The notes: generated from the sequence alone by a model not told the origin. Positions 1-7,002 are shown, counted from the first letter of the stretch. The stretch: DNA of 7,230 bases from Ascidiaceihabitans sp. (GCA_023301665.1 JALZUL010000244.1:1-7230), one strand, 5' to 3'. Numbers and translations: made by a program.

Positions 1-899
1 AGGCGGTCCATTTGGTTAATCAGACGATTGGCGCGCAATGTGTCCGCAGATGATTCTTCTTCACCACGGGTGGAGAAAGACAATGGCGTGAGCGGGCCGC
101 CTTGACCAGAATAGCCGCGACGCACTTGCTCGATGATACGGTCAGTTGGCATGCCAGCTGCGCGGAACATTTTATCCAAAGGGGCGACAGAGACGGTCAT
201 GGCCTCTTCAAGTTGGCGAAAGATCTGGTCGTTCTGTTCTTGCATGACCTGAATTTTTTCGGCCATCAAATCAGCTTGCAGGAAAGCATCTTCAGCTTCG
301 CGCACGACCTTATCGCGTTCGGCTGCTGTTTTAGCCAAAGCATCGGCCACAAAATCCATCGGGGCACCACCACCAGCGGAGGCCGAAATCACGCCACCAT
401 CGCCATGGGATACTTGATCTTGAAGTGCAGTAAGCTGCGTGCGCGCGGCTTCACGATCTTTCATGGTTCCGCGCAGTGTGCTTTGGATGACCTCAATGCC
501 AGTCTCGAGCTCACGACGGCGCGTTTCGCTGTCTAGCAACTCTGATTGCATGACCGAAATCTGGGTGAGGGCGGCGTTGAACCGATTTTGCGCGGCCAGC
601 GCTTCTTCGGCACGGCTGTCACGTTGGGACGATAGCTCGTTGAGGCGGGCTTGATAGTTGCGTTGGTCGCGTTTTGCTTGCTCTCGGAAGTTACCTGAGC
701 CGATGCTGTCCATCAAAATGACCGCAGTCGCTATGATCGCCCAAGCCACCAATAAGGCGCTGCCCGAAAAAGCAATCAGCTGCATCGAAGGGCGCAAACG
801 GATAAACCGTGTGTCAGTGTCCGATTTCAGAAATAAGCGACGCTCTGGAAAAATGCTTTCCAGTTTCGCATGAATTTTTTGTCCTAGACGTGTTCGCAC
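1..899 (-). CDS. Membrane-anchored coiled-coil protein with DUF5930-like N-terminus; probable M23-family peptidoglycan peptidase (3' end outside window)
   Basis: This is the 5' part of a gene running off the left edge; 299 complete codons are visible. The product starts VRTRLGQKIHAKLESIFPER, has a basic region rich in Arg/Lys, then one hydrophobic segment at about residues 40-63, then a charged, Gln/Glu/Arg-rich stretch at about 70-165 that looks like a coiled coil, and a second helical stretch at about 185-235. This layout fits the DUF5930 region that precedes a LytM/M23 peptidase in Rhodobacteraceae envelope proteins, which trim or help trim peptidoglycan during growth and division. The peptidase domain is not in view, so the enzymatic call rests on recalled family architecture. 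The GTG start at 899 is chosen because an in-frame TAA lies at 912-914, no ATG occurs before residue 39, and AAAGGA sits 8 bases upstream. The alternative is a coiled-coil protein without peptidase activity. Confidence 0.8.
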   Translation of the reverse strand, partial: MRTRLGQKIHAKLESIFPERRLFLKSDTDTRFIRLRPSMQLIAFSGSALLVAWAIIATAVILMDSIGSGNFREQAKRDQRNYQARLNELSSQRDSRAEEALAAQNRFNAALTQISVMQSELLDSETRRRELETGIEVIQSTLRGTMKDREAARTQLTALQDQVSHGDGGVISASAGGGAPMDFVADALAKTAAERDKVVREAEDAFLQADLMAEKIQVMQEQNDQIFRQLEEAMTVSVAPLDKMFRAAGMPTDRIIEQVRRGYSGQGGPLTPLSFSTRGEEESSADTLRANRLINQMDR

Positions 900-907
900 G
901 AGGCGCG

Positions 908-913
908 TCCTTT
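908..913 (-). promoter_or_regulatory. Ribosome binding site supporting the GTG start at 899
   Basis: On the minus strand AAAGGA lies 8 bases before the GTG at 899. Its first bases overlap the in-frame TAA stop at 912-914, so translation in this frame cannot begin further upstream. This decides the non-ATG start of the coiled-coil/M23-type gene. Confidence 0.6.
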
Positions 914-975
914 ATCCCATCCCAATTTAAGACGCAGGTCCCCAAACCAGTTCGTCACAAGGAGTTGGGATAAAC

Positions 976-1019
976 AGTGCCGCGGGTCCTAGCAACCCTC
1001 TTGTCCCGCACATGGCACT
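976..1019. repeat. GC-rich imperfect inverted repeat in the 184-bp gap upstream of the M23-type gene
   Basis: The left arm, 976-986, reads AGTGCCGCGGG on the plus strand. The right arm is CCCGC at 1005-1009 and GGCACT at 1014-1019, with four unpaired bases (1010-1013) between. This gives an 11-bp, mostly G:C stem with one 4-base bulge and an 18-base loop. No T run follows on either strand, so it is a poor fit for an intrinsic terminator. It lies 77 bases before the GTG start at 899, so it could be a structured mRNA leader or a protein-binding site. The rest of 900-1083 shows no gene and no strong promoter that I can defend. Confidence 0.5.
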
Positions 1020-1046
1020 TAGGATCATTAAATGTGATAAATTGGC

Positions 1047-1071
1047 AAAAAACCGCCTAATTCATGGGGTT
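1047..1071 (-). terminator. Weak candidate intrinsic terminator after the ferritin-like gene
   Basis: Reading the minus strand just past the TGA of the DUF455 gene (1084-1086), AACCCC can pair with GGCGGTT, leaving one bulged C and an 8-base loop, and the stem runs into a stretch of six T. Position and T run fit transcription termination of the peroxiredoxin/ferritin-like unit. The stem is only about 6 bp and imperfect, so this is a tentative call. Confidence 0.3.
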
Positions 1072-1083
1072 GCGCTGTTCACT

Positions 1084-1905
1084 TCAGGTTGAAACCGCCA
1101 GTGGCCAATAAAAATCAGGCGGTATCCCAGCCTCGGCGCGCTTTTCTTCGTTAAACGGCGGGCGCAGTTGGCCGTGGAAGTATTTCTGCACCAACCCATG
1201 AAAAGCATCTTTTGGATCAAGATTTTCGCGGCCACACATAAAATGGAACCACTTCGATCCATAGGCGACATGTGCCACTTCTTCAGCATAGATCGTTTCC
1301 AGAGCTGCAACCGCGCTGGTTTGTTTGGCTTGTTTGAACAGCTTGATCATATTGGGCGTCACATCAAGGCCACGGGCCTCAAGGACCATGGGAACAACAG
1401 CCAAACGGCCCATGAAATCAGTCGCGGTGTCTTGTGCTGCTTGCCACAAGCCTGCATGGGCGGGCAACGCGCCGTAATGACTGCCAAGCTCCTCTAGGCA
1501 ATCAGCCATTAGGTTGAAATGCTTGGATTCTTCATCGGCCGCTTTGACCCAATCATCATAAAACCCCATTGGCATCGGGATGTGTGAAAAGCGCGCGATA
1601 ATGTCCCAGTGCAGGTCTACCGCGTTCAATTCGATATGTGCGACGGCATGAAGGAGCGCAATCCGGCCCAGTTCCGTACCCGGCTTGCGCTGTGGGACAT
1701 CGCGTGGGGGCAACAGTTCTGGCGTCGCAGGGCGGGCAGGGTCCATGGGAGGGGCGGCATGGCCAACTTCGGGTGCGGCTCCATCAGCGCGGGCTGCCCG
1801 CCAAGCTGCTGCGTGTTTGTGGGAAAGGGCCGTCTTTTCGCGCCCATCCGCGCAGGTCAATACTTCGACGGCCATCTGCGCCAATGGGATCAATGGTGCG
1901 CTCAT
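1084..1905 (-). CDS. DUF455 family ferritin-like di-iron protein
   Basis: This 273-residue protein has the ferritin-like four-helix pattern of DUF455 (PF04305). Carboxylate and histidine ligands fall in the expected order: E92 in AHIELNAVDLHWD, an ExxH pair E126/H129 in DEESKHFNLM, E176 in MVLEARGLDVTP, and a second ExxH pair E209/H212 in EEVAHVAYG. Two Glu plus two ExxH units is the classic carboxylate-bridged di-iron site. The first 75 or so residues are Ala/Pro-rich and probably a helical lead plus linker. There is no signal peptide, so it should be cytosolic. The family's substrate is, to my knowledge, not established; oxidase, hydroxylase or iron/peroxide handling are all possible. The ATG at 1905 overlaps the peroxiredoxin stop as ATGA, which points to translational coupling and a shared mRNA. 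A weak terminator-like element lies just downstream. Confidence 0.85.
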   Translation of the reverse strand: MSAPLIPLAQMAVEVLTCADGREKTALSHKHAAAWRAARADGAAPEVGHAAPPMDPARPATPELLPPRDVPQRKPGTELGRIALLHAVAHIELNAVDLHWDIIARFSHIPMPMGFYDDWVKAADEESKHFNLMADCLEELGSHYGALPAHAGLWQAAQDTATDFMGRLAVVPMVLEARGLDVTPNMIKLFKQAKQTSAVAALETIYAEEVAHVAYGSKWFHFMCGRENLDPKDAFHGLVQKYFHGQLRPPFNEEKRAEAGIPPDFYWPLAVST

Positions 1906-2363
1906 AATGATTTCACGGCGTCAAGAACTGCATCAACATGACCTGGTACTTTTACCTTGTTCCAAATCTGCAAAATTGTGCCGTCTGCGCCAATCAATAC
2001 GGTTGTGCGTTCGATCCCCATGTAGGTTTTGCCGTACATGTTCTTTTCTTTCCAAACGCCATAGTCTTCGCAGACTGTCGCGTGCTCATCAGAGAGCAAA
2101 GGCACCGTAAGGTCGTGTTTGGCGGTGAATTTACCGTGTTTTTTGAGGCTGTCCTTTGAGATCCCGAAAACGTGAGCACCTAGATCGGCAAACTCTTGCA
2201 AACTTTCAGAAAATCCAATGGATTCCTTGGTACACCCTGGCGTATCATCACGGGGGTAAAAGAATAAAACGACAGCGGATCCCCGCAATTCGGACAAAGC
2301 CACATCTTTGCCACCGTCTTGTGGTAACGTAAAATTAGGGGCAAGTGCGGAAACTTCGATCAT
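1902..2363 (-). CDS. bcp: Thioredoxin-dependent thiol peroxidase, Bcp/PrxQ-type peroxiredoxin
   Basis: This 153-residue cytosolic peroxiredoxin reduces H2O2 and organic hydroperoxides. The AhpC/TSA fold is clear: APNFTLPQDGG near the N-terminus, LRGSAVVLFFYPRDDTPGCT carrying the peroxidatic Cys44, then FGISKDSLKKHGKF, LLSDEHATVCEDYGVW and the late ERTTVLIGADG strand. In E. coli Bcp a resolving Cys sits five residues after the peroxidatic one; here that position is Ile49, so a 1-Cys or alternative resolving mechanism is likely. The only other Cys, Cys98, matches a Cys also present in E. coli Bcp that is not the usual resolving residue. The ATG at 2363 is chosen because GAGG lies 5 bases upstream and the protein then begins MIEVSALAPNF, as usual for the family; a longer in-frame start at 2468 is rejected. 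It is first in a unit with the DUF455 gene, overlapping it by four bases. Confidence 0.93.
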   Translation of the reverse strand: MIEVSALAPNFTLPQDGGKDVALSELRGSAVVLFFYPRDDTPGCTKESIGFSESLQEFADLGAHVFGISKDSLKKHGKFTAKHDLTVPLLSDEHATVCEDYGVWKEKNMYGKTYMGIERTTVLIGADGTILQIWNKVKVPGHVDAVLDAVKSL

Positions 2364-2434
2364 TTGATCCTCATCAGGTATGGCAAATTTAAGTCTGCCT
2401 TTCATACTAGCACGCGCCGGACAAGAATAAAGAC
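2364..2434. promoter_or_regulatory. Divergent intergenic region between bcp and the YhdP-like gene
   Basis: These 71 bases separate two divergently transcribed genes and must carry, or lie next to, start signals for both. GAGG at 2369-2372 (minus strand) is the bcp ribosome binding site. The plus-strand gene has only a weak AAAGA-like match before its ATG. CATACT at 2403-2408 resembles a plus-strand -10 element and TAGTAT on the minus strand overlaps it, but neither has a good -35 at normal spacing. No palindromic operator is evident. Confidence 0.4.
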
Positions 2435-5400
2435 ATGAGCACCGAGGAAACAGAGACAGTTCAGCCACGAAAGAAACGCAGCTTTTTGCGTTGGTTCGGG
2501 TTTTGGTGTTTTACGGTTTGCGTGATCATGGCTTTGGTGCTGTGCTTTGCAATTTTGGGCGCGATTGACCGCCCGATTGCCGCCCCGACATGGTTGCGCG
2601 ACAAGGTAGAGCAACAGCTTAATGACGTTTCAGAGGATGTGAGCGTCAGTTTTGGCGAGTTGGATTTCATTCTTAATCAGGGTTGGCAGCCGCAAGCACG
2701 GGTGCGCAATGTGGTCGTCAGCAATGCAAGCGGCGAAGAAATCGTTGGCTTTTCCGAGGCCGATGTCCAGTTTGCGATGCGCCCTTTGCTCAGTGGTCAG
2801 GTGAACCCTAAATCGATTGTCGTGTCAGGCGTGTTCGCCACATTGTTGCGCGATATGGATGGCAAAATTTCACTGCGCGGTGGCTCGGCGCTTGCTGCCC
2901 CATCCCGAAAAGCTGGAAGCTTGTTGGAATTGATCGAGCAGTTGGATGCCGCCTTTGAGCTGCCCGAACTTGATGAATTGGCCTCAGCAGAAGTGCAATC
3001 GTTAACCCTTCGTTACGAAGATTCCCAATCAGAACGGGTTTGGGTCGTCGATGGGGGCCGGTTGCGTTTAAACCATGACGGCAATGATCTGGCCCTTTCC
3101 GCGGATTTGGCTGTTTTAGGCGGGGGGACTGAGGTCGCAACCCTTGAAGCCAATTATACCAGTGCTATCGGGGATGCGCAGGCAGAGTTCGGCCTAAATA
3201 TTTCGGACATTGCAGCCCAGGATATCGCATTGCAAAGCCCAGCGCTGTCTTGGCTCAGCGTTTTACGTGCGCCGATCTCTGGGGCGTTGCGCAGCGGGGT
3301 CTCGGCGGATGGCACACTCACGCCGCTGAACGCGACTTTGCAGATTGGGGAGGGCGCGGTGCAGCCGTCTGAGGCGGCAAAACCCATCCCGTTTTCATCA
3401 GCGCGTAGCTATTTTACCTACCGGCCGGATACTCAGATCATCGATTTTGACGAACTGTCGGTTGTGAGCAAGTGGATCACTGCAAGCACGGATGGTCAGG
3501 CGTCTCTGGTCGGGTTGGAACGCGGGGTGCTGGATGAATTGGTCGGGCAGTTCAAGCTGCCAGCATTTGTCGTTAACCCCAATGGGCTGTACGACGACCC
3601 AGTCGGGTTTGACGGTGCTGAGATGGATTTTCAACTCAAGCTTGATCCGTTCAATTTTAAAGTTGGACGTGCACAGGTTGTCGATCAAGGGCAAACATTA
3701 CAGTTGGATGGTAACCTTAGCGTGGATGACGCGGGTTGGAAATTTGGTGCCAATGGCAAGCTTGATGGCCTTGATCTGGATCGGCTGATGGCGTTGTGGC
3801 CTGAAGAGGCTGCTCCACCAACGCGAAATTGGATATTTAACAACATCAAGAGCGGTAAACTCTATGATCTTGATCTCGCCTTACGGGGGGGGGACAATCA
3901 AAAAATCAATACCTTCTTTAGTTTCAATTTTGACGATGCCGTTGTTCAGTTTTTGAAGGACATGCCTCCGATTACCAATGCGCAGGGGCAGGCCAATATG
4001 CTGTCCAACCGGTTTGTTGCAGCGGTCAATTCCGGTCAGGTCACCGCGCCGCAAGGTGGTATCGTCGATGTTTCTGGTTCTGCGTTCATTATCCCTGATG
4101 TCACCGACAAGGGAAACGTAAGGGGCGAGGTCGAGCTGGCGACCAAAAGCACAATCACAGCCGCGCTTTCATTGCTCAATCAGCCAAAACTGGAAGTGAT
4201 GGATAAAGCCGGTTTACCAGTGACGCTGGCCGATGGGCGCGCTGAACTTACAGGCCAGATCACGATCCCTTTCAAAACAGGGCTCACTTTCGCCGAGGTG
4301 AAATACAGCGCCAAAGGGGATTTATTGGCGCTCAAAGCTGACGGTTTGGTTCCTGATAAAAGCATTGCGTCAGAGGCGATGCAGATTGAGGCAGACAACT
4401 CAAATGTGCGTATTTGGGGCAAAGGCCGGATTGGCGCGGTGCCATTTGATGCCGCTTGGTCGCAAAAAATTGGATCAGGTCAGGGGGGCAACAGTGTTGT
4501 TGAGGGGACCATCGAACTGTCCGAGCGCCTTATCGATGAATTCAATATCGGTTTGCCAAGCGGTACCGTGAGTGGGGCTGGACAAGCGGCGTTGACCTTA
4601 CAGCTGGCGAAAAATGCACCACCGGCAATTACCTTGTCGTCAAATTTACGCGGGGTTCAGATGCGCGTGCCTGCATTGGGTTGGGGCAAATCTGCAAATT
4701 CTGTGGGCAATCTCAGCCTCACAGGTCGATTGGGCGCGCGTCCTGTCGTCGACGATTTGGTTTTAGATGCCCCGGGGCTGACTGCACGTGGCACGATAAC
4801 CACCAGCGCCAACGGCGGGTTGGATAAAGCAACCTTTAGCCGCGTCACTGTTGGCAATTGGTTGCGCGCACCAGTCACGTTAACAGGGCAAGGGCGCAAT
4901 GCTCCGATGAAGATCGATGTCGCCAGTGGCACGCTTGATCTTCGCACGGCAGAGTTCGGCCAAGGCGGCGGTCAAGGCGGCGGCGAAGGTGGACCGATGA
5001 ATTTACGTCTGGATCGTTTGCAGATCACAGATTCCTTGGCTCTAACAGACATGCGCGGTGCCTTTACGACGAAAGCAGGATTGGATGGGCGCTTTACAGC
5101 AAAGTTGAATGATGGCGCTGAAATCCAAGGCCAGATTGTACCGCAAAACGGACGCTCTGCGGTGAAAATAACGTCAAACAATGCAGGGGGCGTTTTTGCG
5201 TCGGCAGGCGTTTTGAAACAGGCGAGACAGGGTGATCTGACATTGACGCTTTTGCCGGTGGGCAAGGGCGGTGCCTTTGATGGCACACTGCGGGTCAAAG
5301 ATACTCGGGTAAAGGACGCGCCGGCGATTGCCGCGCTTTTGAATGGGTTGAGTATCGTAGGATTGCTTGAACAGTTGGATGGCTCAGGCATTCACTTCAA

Positions 5401-5857
5401 CGAAGTGGAGGCGTCCTTTCGTTTGACACCATCGACTATGACATTGACCAAAGCCAGCGCGATTGGCCCGTCGATGGGTATTTCGATGGACGGGGTTTAT
5501 TCGGTCACAGATGGGACTTTGGATATGCAAGGCGTTGTTTCACCGCTGTTTTTCCTGAACGGAATTGGCAGTATTTTAACGCGTAAAGGTGAGGGGTTGG
5601 TTGGCTTTAGTTATGGGCTGCGTGGTTCTGCTTCGGCCCCCAAGGTCAGCGTTAACCCGTTGTCAGTCTTTACGCCCGGAATGTTCCGCGAGATCTTCCG
5701 TGCCCCAGCCCCAAAGCTACCAGAGGTCGAGGGGGCGATTGCCCCTTCGGGCACCCAACCAAGAGCCTTTCAGTCAGAACCTGAAGAAATCAAAGAAGGC
5801 ACAAGCGCCAAAGACAATTTTAAAAGAAGCGGAGTTCTGAGCGGGGACGAACGCTAA
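2435..5857 (+). CDS. AsmA/YhdP-family inner-membrane-anchored envelope protein (DUF3971/AsmA-like C-terminal region)
   Basis: This 1140-residue protein has a short cytoplasmic tail (PRKKRSFLRW), one transmembrane helix at about residues 20-43, and a very long, beta-rich periplasmic part. Near the C-terminus, about residues 960-1090, is the typical AsmA-like ending: NGLSIVGLLEQLDGSGIHF, then FRLTPSTMTLTKASAIGP, GVVSPLFFLNGIGSILTRKG and a final SVNPLSVFTPGMFREIF. Length is close to E. coli YhdP (about 1270). Proteins of this superfamily (YhdP, TamB, YdbH, AsmA) are thought to form hydrophobic grooves moving phospholipid from the inner to the outer membrane; that role is inferred from family. 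Oddities are nine consecutive G at 3885-3893 and a Gly/Gln-rich stretch at residues 843-853. The last 40 or so residues are polar and probably disordered. The ATG at 2435 has a weak ribosome binding site but precedes the expected Lys/Arg-rich tail. queA follows after 38 bases on the same strand. Confidence 0.85.
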   Translation: MSTEETETVQPRKKRSFLRWFGFWCFTVCVIMALVLCFAILGAIDRPIAAPTWLRDKVEQQLNDVSEDVSVSFGELDFILNQGWQPQARVRNVVVSNASGEEIVGFSEADVQFAMRPLLSGQVNPKSIVVSGVFATLLRDMDGKISLRGGSALAAPSRKAGSLLELIEQLDAAFELPELDELASAEVQSLTLRYEDSQSERVWVVDGGRLRLNHDGNDLALSADLAVLGGGTEVATLEANYTSAIGDAQAEFGLNISDIAAQDIALQSPALSWLSVLRAPISGALRSGVSADGTLTPLNATLQIGEGAVQPSEAAKPIPFSSARSYFTYRPDTQIIDFDELSVVSKWITASTDGQASLVGLERGVLDELVGQFKLPAFVVNPNGLYDDPVGFDGAEMDFQLKLDPFNFKVGRAQVVDQGQTLQLDGNLSVDDAGWKFGANGKLDGLDLDRLMALWPEEAAPPTRNWIFNNIKSGKLYDLDLALRGGDNQKINTFFSFNFDDAVVQFLKDMPPITNAQGQANMLSNRFVAAVNSGQVTAPQGGIVDVSGSAFIIPDVTDKGNVRGEVELATKSTITAALSLLNQPKLEVMDKAGLPVTLADGRAELTGQITIPFKTGLTFAEVKYSAKGDLLALKADGLVPDKSIASEAMQIEADNSNVRIWGKGRIGAVPFDAAWSQKIGSGQGGNSVVEGTIELSERLIDEFNIGLPSGTVSGAGQAALTLQLAKNAPPAITLSSNLRGVQMRVPALGWGKSANSVGNLSLTGRLGARPVVDDLVLDAPGLTARGTITTSANGGLDKATFSRVTVGNWLRAPVTLTGQGRNAPMKIDVASGTLDLRTAEFGQGGGQGGGEGGPMNLRLDRLQITDSLALTDMRGAFTTKAGLDGRFTAKLNDGAEIQGQIVPQNGRSAVKITSNNAGGVFASAGVLKQARQGDLTLTLLPVGKGGAFDGTLRVKDTRVKDAPAIAALLNGLSIVGLLEQLDGSGIHFNEVEASFRLTPSTMTLTKASAIGPSMGISMDGVYSVTDGTLDMQGVVSPLFFLNGIGSILTRKGEGLVGFSYGLRGSASAPKVSVNPLSVFTPGMFREIFRAPAPKLPEVEGAIAPSGTQPRAFQSEPEEIKEGTSAKDNFKRSGVLSGDER
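3885..3893 (+). repeat. Homopolymer of nine G inside the YhdP-like coding sequence
   Basis: Nine consecutive G encode the end of Arg484 and Gly485-Gly486 within LALRGGDNQK. Tracts of this length can slip during replication or be miscounted by sequencing. The reading frame is intact through the tract as given. Confidence 0.85.
4961..4993 (+). repeat. Short in-frame tandem repeat encoding a Gly-rich linker
   Basis: A 12-base unit, caaggcggcggt, is followed by a near copy, caaggcggcggc, and a decayed partial copy beginning gaaggtgga. The product is QGGGQGGGEGG at residues 843-853 of the YhdP-like protein. Because the unit is a multiple of three, copy number could change without breaking the frame. 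It looks like a flexible loop between beta segments. Confidence 0.75.
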
Positions 5858-5895
5858 GCTTGCCGATCTTTGCGCGGAACTGTAAAGCGCGTTCC

Positions 5896-6957
5896 ATGCA
5901 ACTTTCTGACTTTGATTTTGACCTTCCCGAAGAGCTTATCGCGACGCGTCCAGCGGTGCCGCGTACATCGGCGCGTTTGCTCGTGGCGCATGAGGCGCAA
6001 ATAACCGATGCGCAGGTGCACGATCTAGGGCAATGGCTAAGGGCTGGAGATCGCCTTGTTTTAAACGACACCAAGGTTATTCCTGCACGCCTGTCTGGCA
6101 CGCGGGCACGCACGTCGGCGCAAGGTCTGACAGAGGCGCGCATCGAGGTGACGTTGCTCGAACCAAAAGCGGATGGCACATGGGCGGCGCTGCTCAAACC
6201 CTTAAAGAAGGTAAAGCTAGGCGAAACGGTCGAATTTGGTGCCGGCCTTTCAGCGATGCTCGACGGTGTTGCGGATGGTCAGGGCCACCTACGGTTCAAT
6301 CTGGAGGGGGACGCGTTTGAAGCGGCCCTTGCACAGGCAGGCGCGATGCCTTTGCCACCTTATATTGCCGCCAAGCGACCGGCGGACGCGCAAGATCACC
6401 ACGATTATCAAACTGTCTTTGCTGAACACTCAGGGGCTGTTGCAGCACCAACTGCGTCGCTCCACTTTGACCAAGCATTGCTGGATGAGCTGGCAGCCAT
6501 GGGCGTGGAATTTAGCCATGTGACCCTGCATGTGGGGGCTGGAACGTTCCTGCCGGTTAAGGTTGACGATGTCTTGACGCATAAAATGCATGCGGAGTGG
6601 GGGCGTGTAAGCGCAAAGGCCGCGCATGAGATCACAGCGACCAAGGCCGCTGGCGGGCGTGTGATCCCAGTGGGAACCACAGCTTTGCGGTTGATTGAAA
6701 CCGCAGCGCGTGGCGGGCAGATTGAAGCGTGGGAAGGGGACACGGATATTTTTATATACCCCGGTTTCACATTCCACGTGACTGACGCGTTGATGACCAA
6801 TTTTCATTTGCCGAAATCAACGTTGATGATGTTGGTCTCAGCCTTGATGGGCCAAGAAAAACTGCGTGAAATCTATGCCCATGCGATTGAACAGAACTAC
6901 CGTTTTTTCTCTTACGGCGACTCATCGCTTTTGATCCCCGATCAGAACAAGCAGTAG
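5896..6957 (+). CDS. queA: S-adenosylmethionine:tRNA ribosyltransferase-isomerase (QueA)
   Basis: This 353-residue cytosolic enzyme transfers and isomerises the ribosyl part of S-adenosylmethionine onto preQ1 in the wobble position of tRNA with GUN anticodons, giving epoxyqueuosine. Length agrees with E. coli QueA (356). Family motifs run in order: FDLPEELIATRPA at the N-terminus, DRLVLNDTKVIPARLSG (52-68), YQTVFAEHSGAVAAPTASLHFD (171-192), HVGAGTFLPVK (212-222), MHAEW (231-235), GTTALRLIE (260-268), IFIYPGF (285-291), NFHLPKSTLMMLVSAL (302-317) and YRFFSYGDSSLL near the end. The second motif has Ser where many QueA proteins have Gly (APTAGLHF). The ATG at 5896 is chosen because it gives the normal N-terminus; no clear ribosome binding site precedes it, which fits read-through translation from the gene 38 bases upstream. 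No tgt or queG is in view. Confidence 0.96.
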   Translation: MQLSDFDFDLPEELIATRPAVPRTSARLLVAHEAQITDAQVHDLGQWLRAGDRLVLNDTKVIPARLSGTRARTSAQGLTEARIEVTLLEPKADGTWAALLKPLKKVKLGETVEFGAGLSAMLDGVADGQGHLRFNLEGDAFEAALAQAGAMPLPPYIAAKRPADAQDHHDYQTVFAEHSGAVAAPTASLHFDQALLDELAAMGVEFSHVTLHVGAGTFLPVKVDDVLTHKMHAEWGRVSAKAAHEITATKAAGGRVIPVGTTALRLIETAARGGQIEAWEGDTDIFIYPGFTFHVTDALMTNFHLPKSTLMMLVSALMGQEKLREIYAHAIEQNYRFFSYGDSSLLIPDQNKQ

Positions 6958-6975
6958 GCGGGATTGCGCTGAGGC

Positions 6976-7002
6976 GACGAATACGACCTATGGTATGTCG
7001 TC
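6976..7002. repeat. Hairpin-forming inverted repeat just after queA
   Basis: GACGA-ATAC (6976-6984) pairs with GTAT-TCGTC (6993-7002, one bulged G at 6997), a 9-bp stem around an 8-base loop. It starts 18 bases after the queA stop. No T run follows on the plus strand, so it is not a standard intrinsic terminator. It could protect the 3' end of the queA mRNA or act as an operator for the next gene. Confidence 0.45.

Noticed and set aside
102..536. Open frame of 144 codons on the plus strand
   Set aside because: It lies opposite the coiled-coil/M23-type gene, which has a start, a ribosome binding site and a typical protein composition. The plus-strand product resembles no family and its Cys/His/Phe-rich composition is typical of an antisense shadow.
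1685..2110. Plus-strand open frame of 141 codons across the bcp/DUF455 junction
   Set aside because: It is antisense to two well-supported genes and has an Arg/Ser/Cys-rich product with no recognisable domain.
2364..2468. 35-codon N-terminal extension of bcp to an ATG at 2468
   Set aside because: It would overlap the start of the divergent YhdP-like gene, adds a sequence not seen in Bcp proteins, and a good ribosome binding site precedes the ATG at 2363.
4972..5391. Minus-strand open frame of 139 codons within the YhdP-like gene
   Set aside because: It is a Pro/Ser-rich shadow of a Gly-rich coding stretch, without ribosome binding site or family resemblance.
5860..5895. TTG start giving QueA a 12-residue extension
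   Set aside because: The extension is not part of the QueA family, and the ATG at 5896 gives the standard N-terminus.
6408..6807. Two overlapping minus-strand open frames opposite queA
   Set aside because: Both are antisense to strongly conserved QueA motifs, and neither product looks like a protein family.
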